From positions 1,364,001 to 1,428,000 of the forward strand of contig CM076953.1 of assembly GCA_039566865.1 (NCBI GenBank): 64,000 nt of DNA, written 5' to 3'. Origin of the DNA: Aurelia coerulea (taxonomy: Eukaryota; Cnidaria; Scyphozoa; Semaeostomeae; Ulmaridae). The notes under the pieces are model-generated. The model had not been told where the DNA came from. It made no database searches and was given only the letters and a program-made list of their open reading frames with translations. Positions within the stretch are counted from its first letter, which is position 1. Every line of letters begins with the position of its first letter. Below, one piece after another: positions 34,380-45,400 of the stretch. The translations under genes and the position numbers were made by a program.

Positions 34380-35650
34380 CATGCAAGCTTGCTCATATGG
34401 AATCAAAATTAGTGGCGTAGCCAGGGTAAGTTACTTGGGGGCCTAAGAAAATTTTCCGGGCCACACCCTTTACTTTGGCGTTGAATGCATCTCCCAATAT
34501 CATGCTTTCCATTAGCGAGGCCATTAGCATCTTATGACTATGCCATTAGCAACAATGAGACTTGATCGTCTTGTGACAGTTGTCCTATAAATCGGAGTAC
34601 GAAGAAATTTTTTGAAGCAACATCCTTTACGTTAGCTCAGAAGGCATCGCCAACCCAGCCTAACTGTGATGGGGTGGTGATGGATAGTAGACTGATTACG
34701 ATGAGTCCCAGTAATCGCTATCCAAAACGAGACTATTACGCCAGGAGCGTCCAGCAGTATTTCAATAGCGATAACTACGACCATATCATCAGTCTAGATG
34801 GATAGGATGAGAGTCTATCCAGTTTATCGTGTAAACGAGGTCCAAGGTACATCATGTAAGGTACGTACAGTAGACTTATTACAGTTCGTCCCTAGTTTTT
34901 GCTCGCTATTGAGTAGAGTTACTAATTGAATTGAATGGAATTGCTCGCTCAAACAGATTGAGCAAAAAGGTTAAAGTCAAAAATATAAAAAAGAGCGCGA
35001 AATTTACGACGAATTGTAATCAGTCTAAACGTACAGTACACTTCACCTTGAGATGAGAGCAAAGGATTTTGAAACTGAGATCTTCAATTGCGCTATGCTC
35101 ACAAACGCATTGATTTATGTTTCAATTAACGGTATGCTGTTAACTTAAATACAAACGTGTCAGAATTCATCCAGGCAGATCGCGTTCGCTGTTTATCTCC
35201 CGTCTACAAGCCATGCTAACAAAAGCCGCTTTGTCTTGTATGTAGCCACCCGCAGGAAATGAACGATACCCGCATATCTCGCATTAATTCTCAAAACTTA
35301 TCGATGAGATTTCTGCACGATGGAGAGGATTTTATTGCAAAGAATCAAAGTCATTTCTCGGTTTCAATTGATGAATATTTTTGTAAACAACTATTATGAT
35401 CCAGCAATCTAAGGTGAGTAAATAATTCAACAATTTTTTGCCATGATTAAGAAACAATTCATTTGAGAACTAATTTGAGATTCCATCTTTACTCGATAGG
35501 CCGAGCACTTTGCTGCATTATCGAAGGTGCGACCAAAGATCAAGGACAGAGATTTAAAGCAGATAAAGGTGATTTATTGCTGTATGCATGCTTTTGATTT
35601 TCACCAAAGTATCATGCATCGTTTGTCCCGTAAACAACAGCAGAAATTGA
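34380..35650. other. no gene seen
   Basis: Holds a dispersed ATCAATAGCGATAA-type repeat (34716-34800) also present near 6235-6290 and 51838-51920. No exon supported. Confidence 0.4.
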
Positions 35651-35656
35651 ATTTTT

Positions 35657-36066
35657 AATGACTTTAGCCTGTACAAGGTATTCTGAAAGTATGGACGTAA
35701 AAACTGTCTGTAGGACTATAACTTTGCTTTAACATACAACTTCAAACACGTACCTTTTTTCCAACAGATTTTAGCATCAGTTCTAGTATAAATCGTCTTG
35801 TTAATCATTTTAGCCCATGCAAGGCATTCTGAAAATAAAGACTTAAGAAGAATTGGCTGTAGGGCTTGCTTTAATATTTGCAACTTCAAACACTTTCCAT
35901 TGTCCAACAGATTTTAGCGTTCGAAATTGATTCGTAGAAATCGATTTTTTAATAATTTTAGGCTGTACGAGGCATTCTAAAAAATAAAGACTTAAGAATT
36001 GGCTGTAGGCCAATAGCTATGCTTTCATGTGAAACTTCGAAAGGTTACCATTTTCCAACAGATTTG
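35657..36066. repeat. three degenerate tandem repeats, ~146 bp period
   Basis: Copies begin near 35657, 35803 and 35951 with TTTAGCCTGTACAAGG-type starts and end CCAACAGATTT. Copies are clearly diverged, in contrast to the satellite at 1-3702. Confidence 0.75.
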
Positions 36067-36070
36067 AGTA

Positions 36071-36496
36071 CAGTAGTGTCCCGCATATAAGAAACGACTT
36101 TTTCAATTTCAGGTCTGATGCGTTTCTTATAAAATGAGATAAATTTGCAAATCAGGGTAAAGTTTCTTATTACAAAAATCATATACTGTTGAACCAGACA
36201 TGATCTCTATTGATGATTATTATTTTGAATTGTATTTGTAAATTTTCACTTCCAGAAAATGCTACAGTTATTTCAGGAAGGTGCTTTTTGCATACAAAAT
36301 AATTGTTTTCATTTGAATAGGTACAGTTCAATACAACTGGAAAGCTGAAAAATTCCAAGGTTTCAATCCATAATTTTTAAATAAGAAACAAGCTTTTTTT
36401 CAGACCTGAACAAGTTTCTTATAAAATGAGGTATTATTTTGAAAAGCAGGGTCTGTGTTTCTTAAATTTGTGTTTCTTATATGCGGGACACTACTG
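36071..36496. mobile_element. pogo-like MITE, 426 bp
   Basis: CAGTAGTGTCCCGCATATAA and its inverse as termini, TA on both sides, GTTTCTTAT repeated inside. Confidence 0.75.
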
Positions 36497-36828
36497 TACC
36501 CATAGTATACAAATCCCATATAGATAGATAAGAGCCCAGCTGTTCATGTGCTAAATATGAGGAAACTTAGAACTGTTTCCATCAAAGCTCTGATAGAATA
36601 AGGCATTTGAAATGATCTACCAAATCCAGCTCTTACCACTTTATAACGCCTATGAATCAAGGTTTAGTTGAAACTTGAACGTATTGCGAAGGTGAACGCT
36701 TAAAATCTTTTGACTTACAAAATAAACTCCTGCAGCTGTTAATATCATAAATTTAGCGAATTTAGCCTTTTCTGTTTCTTCCATATATTTAAAGCACATA
36801 TGTCACATTAGCAATTGGTTAATACAAC

Positions 36829-37189
36829 CATGAGCGATAGGACACCAAGTGTGTGCCACCTTAACGTTATTTTGGTAGCGAGCCACCTTAATCAATTGTT
36901 TTTAGTGTTTTTGCCTATTTTTACTTGGTAGTGAGCCACCTTATCGCGGTTTTGCCATTTTGAAACTTTTGGTAGTGAGCCACCTTAAGTGCAGATCCAC
37001 CTTAACCGTCGGTTAAGGTGGATCTGCACTTAAGGTGGCTCACTACCAAAAGTTTCAAAATGGCAAAACCGCGATAAGGTGGCTCACTACCAAGTAAAAA
37101 TAGGCAAAAACACTAAAAACAATTGATTAAGGTGGCTCGCTACCAAAATAACGTTAAGGTGGCACACACTTGGTGTCCTATCGCTCATG
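36829..37189. mobile_element. perfect 361-bp fold-back element, 7-bp duplication
   Basis: Arms of 180 bp on either side of a single base at 37009 appear perfectly complementary. Termini CATGAGCGATAGGACACC and the inverse. ATACAAC lies directly outside both ends (36822-36828 and 37190-37196). Inside each arm the motif TAAGGTGGCTC occurs repeatedly (GGTAGTGAGCCACCTTA, GATCCACCTTA). No coding capacity. It shares its terminal sequence pattern and duplication length with 46116-46564. It ends 216 bp before the start codon of the protease gene. Confidence 0.85.
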
Positions 37190-37405
37190 ATACAACAAAC
37201 AAGTTTGGAGTGGAATTCCATTGTTTCGAGACTTTTTATTTCTGTTTCATGAATTTTTATTGCAATGAAAATTCAGCCTCGATCCTGTGCTTTGTAATAA
37301 ACAATAGAGAGAATTGTATTGCATTAACCAATCTACTTCATGACATATGCCCTTTAATGTCTAGTAATTTCCTCTTTTTTCAGAAGCGAGTTGAGAGTAG
37401 TTCCA

Positions 37406-39394
37406 ATGATAATGCTATTTCTTTGGCTACCGTATGTCCTAAGCATCACATTAAACGCTCAAGCACATCATTGGATTCCACAATCACATGATGTTGTACA
37501 TGGAGTCAGAATCGGACATATAGATTACATAAAAAATCGACCATTTGACCAGAAACTGCGATTCCAGATTCACTATGATGCAAGTGTCAATATTCTATCA
37601 TTAGCGAAACAAAAATTAGTGAAACAACGCTTGATCCCCACAGCTGTGAATTACTTCCATTTGACTTACTCGGTTCGATCTACGAAGGAGCAAATTAAAT
37701 TACAATGGATGTGTAAAGATAATTCGTATTTCCTGAAAGACAGTGATGGAAATAGCGGAGGAGATATCCAGTATTGTAAAGGGGAGTGTTTAGCTACATC
37801 TTGTGGGCCTGTTAAGGTGCCAGCTTCGTTTCTAGATCATTGTAGGGTCTGTAACGAACATGGATATGATTGCAAGATTAAGAATAAAGATGCAGACAAG
37901 AAAGCAGCTGGTAAAAATGCAGATTTCATCTTGTTTGTATCAGCAATACCGACGCAGCATTGCCATGAGTCGAATATAGTGGCATATGCATCGTACTGCC
38001 AGCAAGAAAATGCATTGAATAGGCCTGTTGCGGGCTTTGCAAATCTTTGCCCAGGGAAGCTTGAAACTGATGCTCAGAGTTTTGAGAATCTACTTGCAAC
38101 AGTCAAACACGAGATCTATCACGCGTTAGGATTTAGCGTTGGTTTATTCGCGTTCTATCGCGATAAAGATGGGAAGCCATTGGTGCCTCGAGACAAACAT
38201 GGCCTACCACCTTATAACAACAAAACGAAGCTATATTACTGGAACGAGAAAATCATGAAATATGTTGTTCGCAAGAAATGGAGTGTGTCTGGAGGACATA
38301 AAGAGCACCAGGTACAAATGATTGTCACTCCAAACGTCCGTAGAGAGGCGAGGAAACATTTTCAATGTCCTGACCTGGAAGGTGCGGAGCTTGAGAATCA
38401 AGGGGGTGAGGGAACAGCGTTGACCCATTGGGAGAAGAGGATATTTGAAAATGAGGCTATGACTGGTACGTATACACAACATCCAGTGTTTTCAAGAGTC
38501 ACGTTAGCTCTTATGGAGGATACTGGCTGGTACAAAGCTGATTATGGTATGGCACAAGTGTTAGATTGGGGTAAAGGTCTTGGGTGCCAGTTTGTGAAAA
38601 ATAACTGCAGAGCGTGGATTGCGGATAGAATTAGTAAGAAGTTATCGACTGCGCCATTTTGTGCCACTTTGAAGCAATCGCCATTACATATGAAATGCAC
38701 GCACACTAAACTTTCACTTGCGTTATGCAATCTCGTTAAATACACGAGTACCTTACCACGTGAGTTTCAATATTTTGATCGTTTAGGGAAAGCCACTGTG
38801 AAGGATATATCAACTTATGGTGGAGCTGTGGAATTAGCAGATTTCTGCCCCTTTTATCAAAAATTTACCCTTACTGATGAGAGTGGCAGAAAACGTGGAA
38901 CAACATGCACTCTTGGTGAAAACGCTGCACAAAGTGACAAGAATTATGCTTTGGAAGCGTACAGCAAGAAATCTAAGTGTGTTGAACATGGTAGACACTG
39001 GACAGCAAGGAAAGGCTTGTTGACTCGCACAATGCTAGACTGGGGCAGCGGGTGCTACCGCTATAAATGTTCAGATAAAGGCCTAATTTTGCTGGTTGGG
39101 GGCAAAGAGTATCATTGTAGCAGAGAAGGCAAACGACTTGAGATATCTGGTTTAATGAATAATTGGAAAGTGAATGGATCTTTAATTTGCCCTCCTTGTG
39201 AAGAGTTTTGTGGAGTTGGTGTGAATTGTGCATCTAGTTTTATTTCACTGCAGCAAAATACGCCAACTGAATTCGACGAAAAAGAGGCCACGGTTGATAT
39301 TGAGAATAGCAACAGTAGCCCTGTAAGAACTTTAGATTACTTTGCAACTTTCATTGTCGTAATATTCTGGCTGTTATTTCTATTTGTGATGTGA
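37406..39394 (+). CDS. leishmanolysin-like M8 metalloprotease, membrane-anchored
   Basis: 662 residues in one uninterrupted frame. ATG at 37406 is followed by a hydrophobic signal peptide (MIMLFLWLPYVLS). Zinc site: HEIYH at residues 235-239, third His in LTHWEKR at 341, Met-turn EAMTG with Met at 352, the M8 (invadolysin/LMLN) arrangement. Many cysteines follow (CRVCNEHGYDC, CPPCEEFCGVG). The last ~20 residues form a membrane segment (FIVVIFWLLFLF), so the enzyme is probably an ectoenzyme held at the cell surface. TTTTTTCAG at 37383 marks a likely acceptor of a 5' UTR intron. The absence of introns in the coding part is unusual for an animal LMLN. All zinc ligands are present, so it is predicted to be active. 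Confidence 0.92.
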   Translation: MIMLFLWLPYVLSITLNAQAHHWIPQSHDVVHGVRIGHIDYIKNRPFDQKLRFQIHYDASVNILSLAKQKLVKQRLIPTAVNYFHLTYSVRSTKEQIKLQWMCKDNSYFLKDSDGNSGGDIQYCKGECLATSCGPVKVPASFLDHCRVCNEHGYDCKIKNKDADKKAAGKNADFILFVSAIPTQHCHESNIVAYASYCQQENALNRPVAGFANLCPGKLETDAQSFENLLATVKHEIYHALGFSVGLFAFYRDKDGKPLVPRDKHGLPPYNNKTKLYYWNEKIMKYVVRKKWSVSGGHKEHQVQMIVTPNVRREARKHFQCPDLEGAELENQGGEGTALTHWEKRIFENEAMTGTYTQHPVFSRVTLALMEDTGWYKADYGMAQVLDWGKGLGCQFVKNNCRAWIADRISKKLSTAPFCATLKQSPLHMKCTHTKLSLALCNLVKYTSTLPREFQYFDRLGKATVKDISTYGGAVELADFCPFYQKFTLTDESGRKRGTTCTLGENAAQSDKNYALEAYSKKSKCVEHGRHWTARKGLLTRTMLDWGSGCYRYKCSDKGLILLVGGKEYHCSREGKRLEISGLMNNWKVNGSLICPPCEEFCGVGVNCASSFISLQQNTPTEFDEKEATVDIENSNSSPVRTLDYFATFIVVIFWLLFLFVM

Positions 39395-39417
39395 ATATAT
39401 ATTTTAGTCACACCCAT

Positions 39418-39423
39418 AATAAA
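39418..39423 (+). promoter_or_regulatory. poly(A) signal of the protease gene
   Basis: AATAAA 24 bp after the stop codon, on the coding strand. Confidence 0.6.
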
Positions 39424-39429
39424 TCTGGA

Positions 39430-40150
39430 TTCGAGAAAGAGCTTTGTCTTTGATGAAATGAAGATTACAATAAGTATAACAAGAACTAGTCTCATTTTTG
39501 TTCTTTTTGCTATGTGGAGGCTGTTCCACTGTCTCACGACTTATGGCACAATGGGATGGGCCGACTTGCAGCTGTAAAGACTAACCAATGTTTGTAGTTA
39601 GCAACTGAAATTTATATTTGATAAGATCGTTGTCAGTGAGATTTTCGATTTAGATTAGTTTTTTCAGAGGCTAGGTAAGATGACAAACAAGACGAAACGA
39701 GGTTGGAGTGTCCAATGAAGAGGTTTCAAGCGCAGAAAGTTTGTATGGAACTTTGCATGCAAACCAGGATTCTGGACTAAAAAAATGCAAAACTCTCAAA
39801 TAATAAAAGAGCTCCTCTTTGGCGCTCTTGTCTTGAAAGTGTGGATTCGTCAGGCCTATAGTTCTCTTAGTTTCTTCAGAACATTTTCTGTCTGTCCCAC
39901 AACAAATTAGCACCATTTTCATACCTATCCTGGAACACATTTGCAAAAGATACACTTTAACTGAAATTGTAACCCAATCTGTAGTTACGTTCTTAGATAT
40001 GCTCAAATCTACGAAACTGTACGGATTGAGAATTCGGCTTCTCAAATATTTTCAAATGTAGCCCCTCCGATGTTTGTCCTTTGACTGGATTACAATGTTT
40101 GCTTTCGTCCTCAAGATAGCAATCACAGCTCCTCCCTTTTCCAAACCTTA
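39430..40150. other. no confident gene
   Basis: Downstream flank of the protease. Minus-strand open frames here lack convincing splice sites. Confidence 0.35.
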
Positions 40151-40151
40151 C

Positions 40152-40359
40152 TGTCTATATTTGTCTTGCAAAAATTGTTCCTTACGACCAGTGTGCGTAG
40201 TCTTGCAGTCCATGTGGCTTTCAAAATTTGAATTTCGCGGGTTTTTTGTTGGAGATCATTGCTGGATTGCTGTTGTGGTTGCTTTTGTTGTTGTTGTAAC
40301 TTCAAAAGCTGTGTTGCGGAGGAGATTTCGTCTCGCATGTTGAACTCGTGGCGGGACAC
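40152..40359 (-). CDS. possible glutamine-rich exon of an unknown gene
   Basis: TGCGTCCAG|GTG acceptor at 40359, donor A|GTAAGG after 40152; open throughout. It encodes HEFNMRDEISSATQLLKLQ then a Q-rich run and KTREIQILKATW, which could form a coiled coil. In-frame ATG at 40338. I could not find its neighbouring exons, so it may be an isolated exon, a decayed gene or chance. Confidence 0.3.
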
Positions 40360-40933
40360 CTGGACGCAAAAGTCAAAACAAAAAAGACTCAAGATTAGTC
40401 AAAAAGTGATAAAATAGAGTTGCTTTACAGTGGTACTAAAGTATCAGGTATATTGCTTTACTTTTTATTATACTTTTACAACACTATGAGATTGAAATTG
40501 CTGGGAAACAGAACTAAAGTTGACCAGTATAGAGTTTGCGAGGCTCATTCATGGTTTGAGGTGCATTCACTAGGCCTAGGCCTACTACAAGCCTACGCTA
40601 CTCATATTGTAGTGTCAGACAGAAGTTCACGTTTGTGTTGTGGCGCTCTTTTTATTCAAGCAAAGAGATTAATGGCACTGCTGATGAAATAACCAATGAG
40701 ATAAAATATAGATTATGCTAGTCTATTTTGGCCGGAATGAACTTGGCCTGATGCCAAATTGCAAGAAAAAGTTCCAATGAAAAGGCAAAATAGAAATATT
40801 TTGCAAATATTAATAATACTATAATAGTAATAGATAGGCATAGGTATATTGGACTACCCAGTCAATCTGCTTCTTAGTTAAGTTTGTTCCCCATTACCTA
40901 TAGTATATAGATAGCTTTTCACAACATTAATTA

Positions 40934-41680
40934 AGGTGAATCTCCACTAGACGGAAAAAGTCGAATGATTTGAATTTTTCTGTGCTAACACATACCTGCA
41001 GTTAGTTACCGTTCAACATAAAGTCGCCGCAGAAAAATTTGAGTGCTGAAAAGTAGGATATGTTTCCACTTTTTGCCGAATCGCTCTCTCAAAGAACCAA
41101 TCAGCACGCTATGAAGACCTGTTACCAGGGAAACTGAAATTGAGCATCGAGCGAGGAGAGTTTGAATCGTGATAGTTTTCCGCCAAGTGGAGATGCACAT
41201 TTTTTTATTATAAGAAACAGGTTTATAAGAAACCAATAATTTAAGAAACTCTAGTACTACGGTCAAGAAAAATTAAGAAACTCTAAAATGTTATCTCTAG
41301 AATGAGAGTCGGTAGATTACGGTTTTCTGCGGCATTGCTTTGGTAAATATATAATTTGACTGCAAAAATTTGTAACTCATTTTACCTTAATGTGCATGGT
41401 TTATTTGTGGTGACAATATCAATGCAAAATGCAGGCCCTTCTTGTCGATAAGAAGGCTCAACTTCAAACCATAATGCAATTTAAGACCCCAAAAAATAAG
41501 AAACTAATCGAGAAACTTTTACTACTAAAACACCGAATTTTTCATGTAAAATTAAGAAACTTTTAGTATTGAGTGCTGATCCAAGGTTCTTATATAAGCG
41601 TGTGATGAATATTTGCACTTGCAAAAATGTTGACTCGGAATGAGTTGAATCACTCAGATTTTTCCTCTAGATTCACCTTT
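40934..41680. mobile_element. AAGGTGAATCT-ended element with a nested MITE
   Basis: AAGGTGAATCTCCACTAGACGG at the left pairs with CCGCCAAGTGGAGATGCAC at ~41180 and, more loosely, with AGATTCACCTTT at ~41675. 41196-41612 inside it is a copy of the MITE family seen at 29738 (TTATAAGAAAC...TTCTTATATAAGCGTG). Boundaries approximate. Confidence 0.45.
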
Positions 41681-42040
41681 AGAGGAATTGTAGAAATCCA
41701 AAAGGTACAATCCTCTTGCATCGCTTAGCTACTAAAAAGTCCCATCGATCTTAACAATTGCAACTTTGCCTTAAACAAACAAAGTGGTATTTTGAAAACC
41801 ACAGATAGTTTTCGATCAAGGAAGAATTGAAATTTGCTTTCAGGAAAGTAGGAATAACCAAAAGTGTACCATGAAATAACCTGTAATAGGTCTTGAGCTG
41901 TGAAACCAAGAGTGATAAGAAACAAAACTTATGCAAAGAAAAATGTCAGTTCCTTGAAAACAGGAAAATGTATTTTGGAAAATTAAATTTTAATGAGAAG
42001 TATTCAGATAGAAGTTAACTTTTTCAGTTATTTTCTGTTC

Positions 42041-42218
42041 TTGCAATAGGGTCCAAATTTCTCTCATTGATAATGTTTTCATTTGTGATGTGTATGGCAT
42101 TGGGATTAAAAACAACTACCAGCAAATTCTTGCAATAGGGTCCAAATTTCTCTCATTGATAATGTTTTCATTTGTGATGTGTATGGCATTGGGATTAACA
42201 ACAACTACCAGCAAATTG
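42041..42218. repeat. 89-bp tandem duplication
   Basis: Two copies (42041 and 42130) beginning TTGCAATAGGGTCCAAATTT and ending in CTACCAGCAAATT differ at one visible base (AAAAACAAC versus AACAACAAC). They lie ~220 bp upstream of the first Scm coding exon. Confidence 0.9.
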
Positions 42219-42465
42219 CTTGTACAAACTTACTTGTGGAATAAGGATGATATAGCAAGACAATATCTTACCTGTATGTACATGTGCCAGTGTGAGCATG
42301 TGCCAAGTAAAACAAGATATCTTTTAAATCTAACTTTTTTAAATCGTCTAAGATATACGTATTTGTTTATGATATAACTTTCAAAGCAGTTTACTCCATT
42401 ATCTTCTTAAACAAAGTTGTTTTTGCTACTTTCCAGAACATCAAAGTCAGATAAAGGAAATAATC

Positions 42466-45400
42466 ATGAGTGATGGAAGGGTATCTTCTGGTGGATCCAG
42501 CCAAAGTGTAACTCCGCAAATGGGACAGAACTACAACAATGATGATGTGATTATAAAGGTTGAACCTTTAGGTGAGTTACTGTTGGTTTATTTCCGTTTC
42601 TAGGTCAGCACAACCTATCAAAATATGATTGATTGTTAACATTTCAAAGGACACATAAACACTGAGAACATGATCTTTGTAATAAGTGAAGAAAAACAAA
42701 GTATATCCTTGGACATGAAGGGTTTCACACTTAACAAGATTTAGCTAAAAGCTCTGTCAAGTCAGTATATTATTGAAAATGAGAGCCTACTGTACTGTAT
42801 ATCTGTTTAGGACACTGTTCAACTTTGTCTTAAGAGTGTGTTGCTACCTCATAAAATCCCTCATTTCTTGTTTCTTGAGTCACCTTGTGTAGCTGAGGTT
42901 TTGGAAGTGAACTCTCATTAAATATGGTTTTCAACTATAAGGACAAACAAGCAACATTACATTATTTTCCATTTAAGCAACCACCTCTGTGGGGACCATT
43001 ATGGAAATAAGGTCAATTCAACCTTTTAATTCTATCTGCCATTACAATTAGGGGTATTTTTACCGGTAGTTAAATTAGAATTTTATTTAAATTGTAAATG
43101 TATCTATTTTTAGCTTTTAAATCAAATTTCTTCTGATACTCATTGTCCAGGATGTCTTCTGATACTCAATGTCCAGAAGGTGTTATGGCGCAGTGGTGTA
43201 ATCCTCTGACATTGCAGCCAGAACAGTCAGGTGGACTGGGTTTGGTCCCTTGGTAGAGCCCCATCACTTTAGCGTCATGACATGACAAGGGGTTGTGGAC
43301 TCGATTAGGCCTATTCTACTTCTGTGATCCCAGCGCTTGGCGCTAAAATCCGCAACTTCACCTTCACTAGGGGATTCTTACAGCAGCCTCAATAAAATTA
43401 TCTTTTATGCTGTGATTTTTACCAACAGAATATGATGACCTTCAAGAAACTGGTCCTGTAGCAACAACTTCAATTGGAAAAGAAAGGACTGTGAAAGTTC
43501 AGCCAGTGCAAGCTCTACAGGTAAGCTATTGCACATTATCAATTTTTCCTCGTAATTGAAAATATTATTTGTCTTATTTGTAGAACAGTAATGGATCCGC
43601 TCGGCTGTGTGTAGAATAACATTGTTTATTTTTACCACAGATCTATTAAAAATCCTTTGAAAATTTTTCATTTCTAGGACTTTTGGACTTCTTGTATAAA
43701 TATTCTTACAGTCTTTCATACCTCTAAAAAATTTGTATGGAATTTCTACCATAGTCCTTGAAGAAATTGGTCCCCTTGATATATAAATTATTTTAATTGT
43801 GTAATCCATAAAACTTCTCAGCAATTGAATGAAGCTTTTAGTGCCAACTTTTTATTGGAATGGTGAAGTTTTTAGCTGCATTTTAAGCACCAGCACCAAG
43901 TGCTGGGATTGCAGGGTTAAGGCTTCATGAAACGTATTTTTGCAGACCGGGTTAGGATTTTAATAAAAATTACGTCAATAGGAACTGAAAGAGAAGAAAA
44001 TCTGTTTCCTATTAATTGAAAGATGCACGAGAAGTTCATTGTTTAGTTTGAGTCAGATACATAGGATGATTTAGAAATTCTTTGTGATTAAATTTTATTT
44101 TGGCATAATCATTATTGAGCATCATTGAATATCTCTTTCTTTGCAGGCAGCATATCCCTCAATGGTTCCAACAACCTTTGGCAGATTTGGAGATGAGAGC
44201 CAGAACAGAGAAATAGAACAGAGAAGTGCTAGTTTGTCCCAAGTGCATGACAAGAGTGGCACTAGTTTGACACAAATGCATGACAAGAGTGGATATGAAA
44301 AGTTTACAAATCAGGTTGGTTTTAATCTTTGAGTGCAAATATTGAGGGTAACTTTATAGACTTACTTGGTTAACATCTTCCCAATCTACAGAGCTTACTT
44401 TACATCTTTGGCTTCTCCTGTCGAGAGGAGATCTCAAAGGAAGAATTGAGTGGATGTACATGAATGTGCAATAAAACTGATTTTGCAGATGTCTTGGAAT
44501 CTATATTGTAGATAGCTTGCATAATTTATTGTTCCCAATAGAATATCGTGATCAATTATTTGAGATCAATATCTGCCGATAAACCTAGTGGAAAGCACAG
44601 TTTGATAATGAAAGTGAGAATGGGGCTAGCAACGACAATCATTTTGTAATTCTTCATTTTAACGACGTCCCATATTGTTGCTTTGTAAATGAATATGTTA
44701 ACATGTCCATGTGATATTCCAGTGGTAGACATAAATGGTAAAGTCATCCAAAGGATAAAATTTAAGTAAAATTTAGCAAATCTGAATTATAATAAGTGGC
44801 AAATTCATGCTGAAACAAGGTTGCATGTAAAGAGAGTGCGAATGAAAGGCTAAGCAAGGGCTGCACAGTCTACAGTTTGTATAATTTCTATGAGAGGTTT
44901 CTGTATTGAATAGAAGCCAATCTAATGGAAAATAGGCCACATTTTCAGCTGTTTTTATCTGTTTACGTAGCCAACAGACAGATATAAGTTGTTCTCTGTT
45001 TCGGATGCTTCATTTGATTGTCTACACACTGTTTTTTCTCATCCATTCCTAAAATATTTACTGCATAATAGCAAGATAAAATGAGAGAACTCTTATTTTA
45101 TCTTAATAATAGGTGTGGCTATGTGTTCACTTCATGTGGTGAGGCTGGGCGACTTTGTTTTCCTGAAAAATTTATTCTCACACATTGCAATTTAGATCAA
45201 TCAAAATCTTTATTAGAATAGATTTCAGGCCTATTCACGCTAATTACAATGCTATTCATCCTATTTAAGCTTGAAAGAAATGAATTTCCTACCCCCTATA
45301 GATTCCAAACATTTATTAGAAATTTCGTTGTTGGGGTCTCGTTAGATAGTCAGAGTCATACCGGGTGGCGAGTTTGAAATAATTTGAAAATATACGGGTA

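Noticed and set aside
36829..37189. Assembly fold-back artefact
   Set aside because: The inverted repeat stops sharply at both ends and is bracketed by a 7-bp direct repeat, as expected for an insertion; read-level proof is still lacking.
37391..37405. Earlier start for the metalloprotease
   Set aside because: The upstream in-frame codon is TTG; ATG at 37406 directly precedes the signal peptide.
40420..40692. Plus-strand 90-codon frame
   Set aside because: No homology recognised, no splice signals, and low-complexity start.
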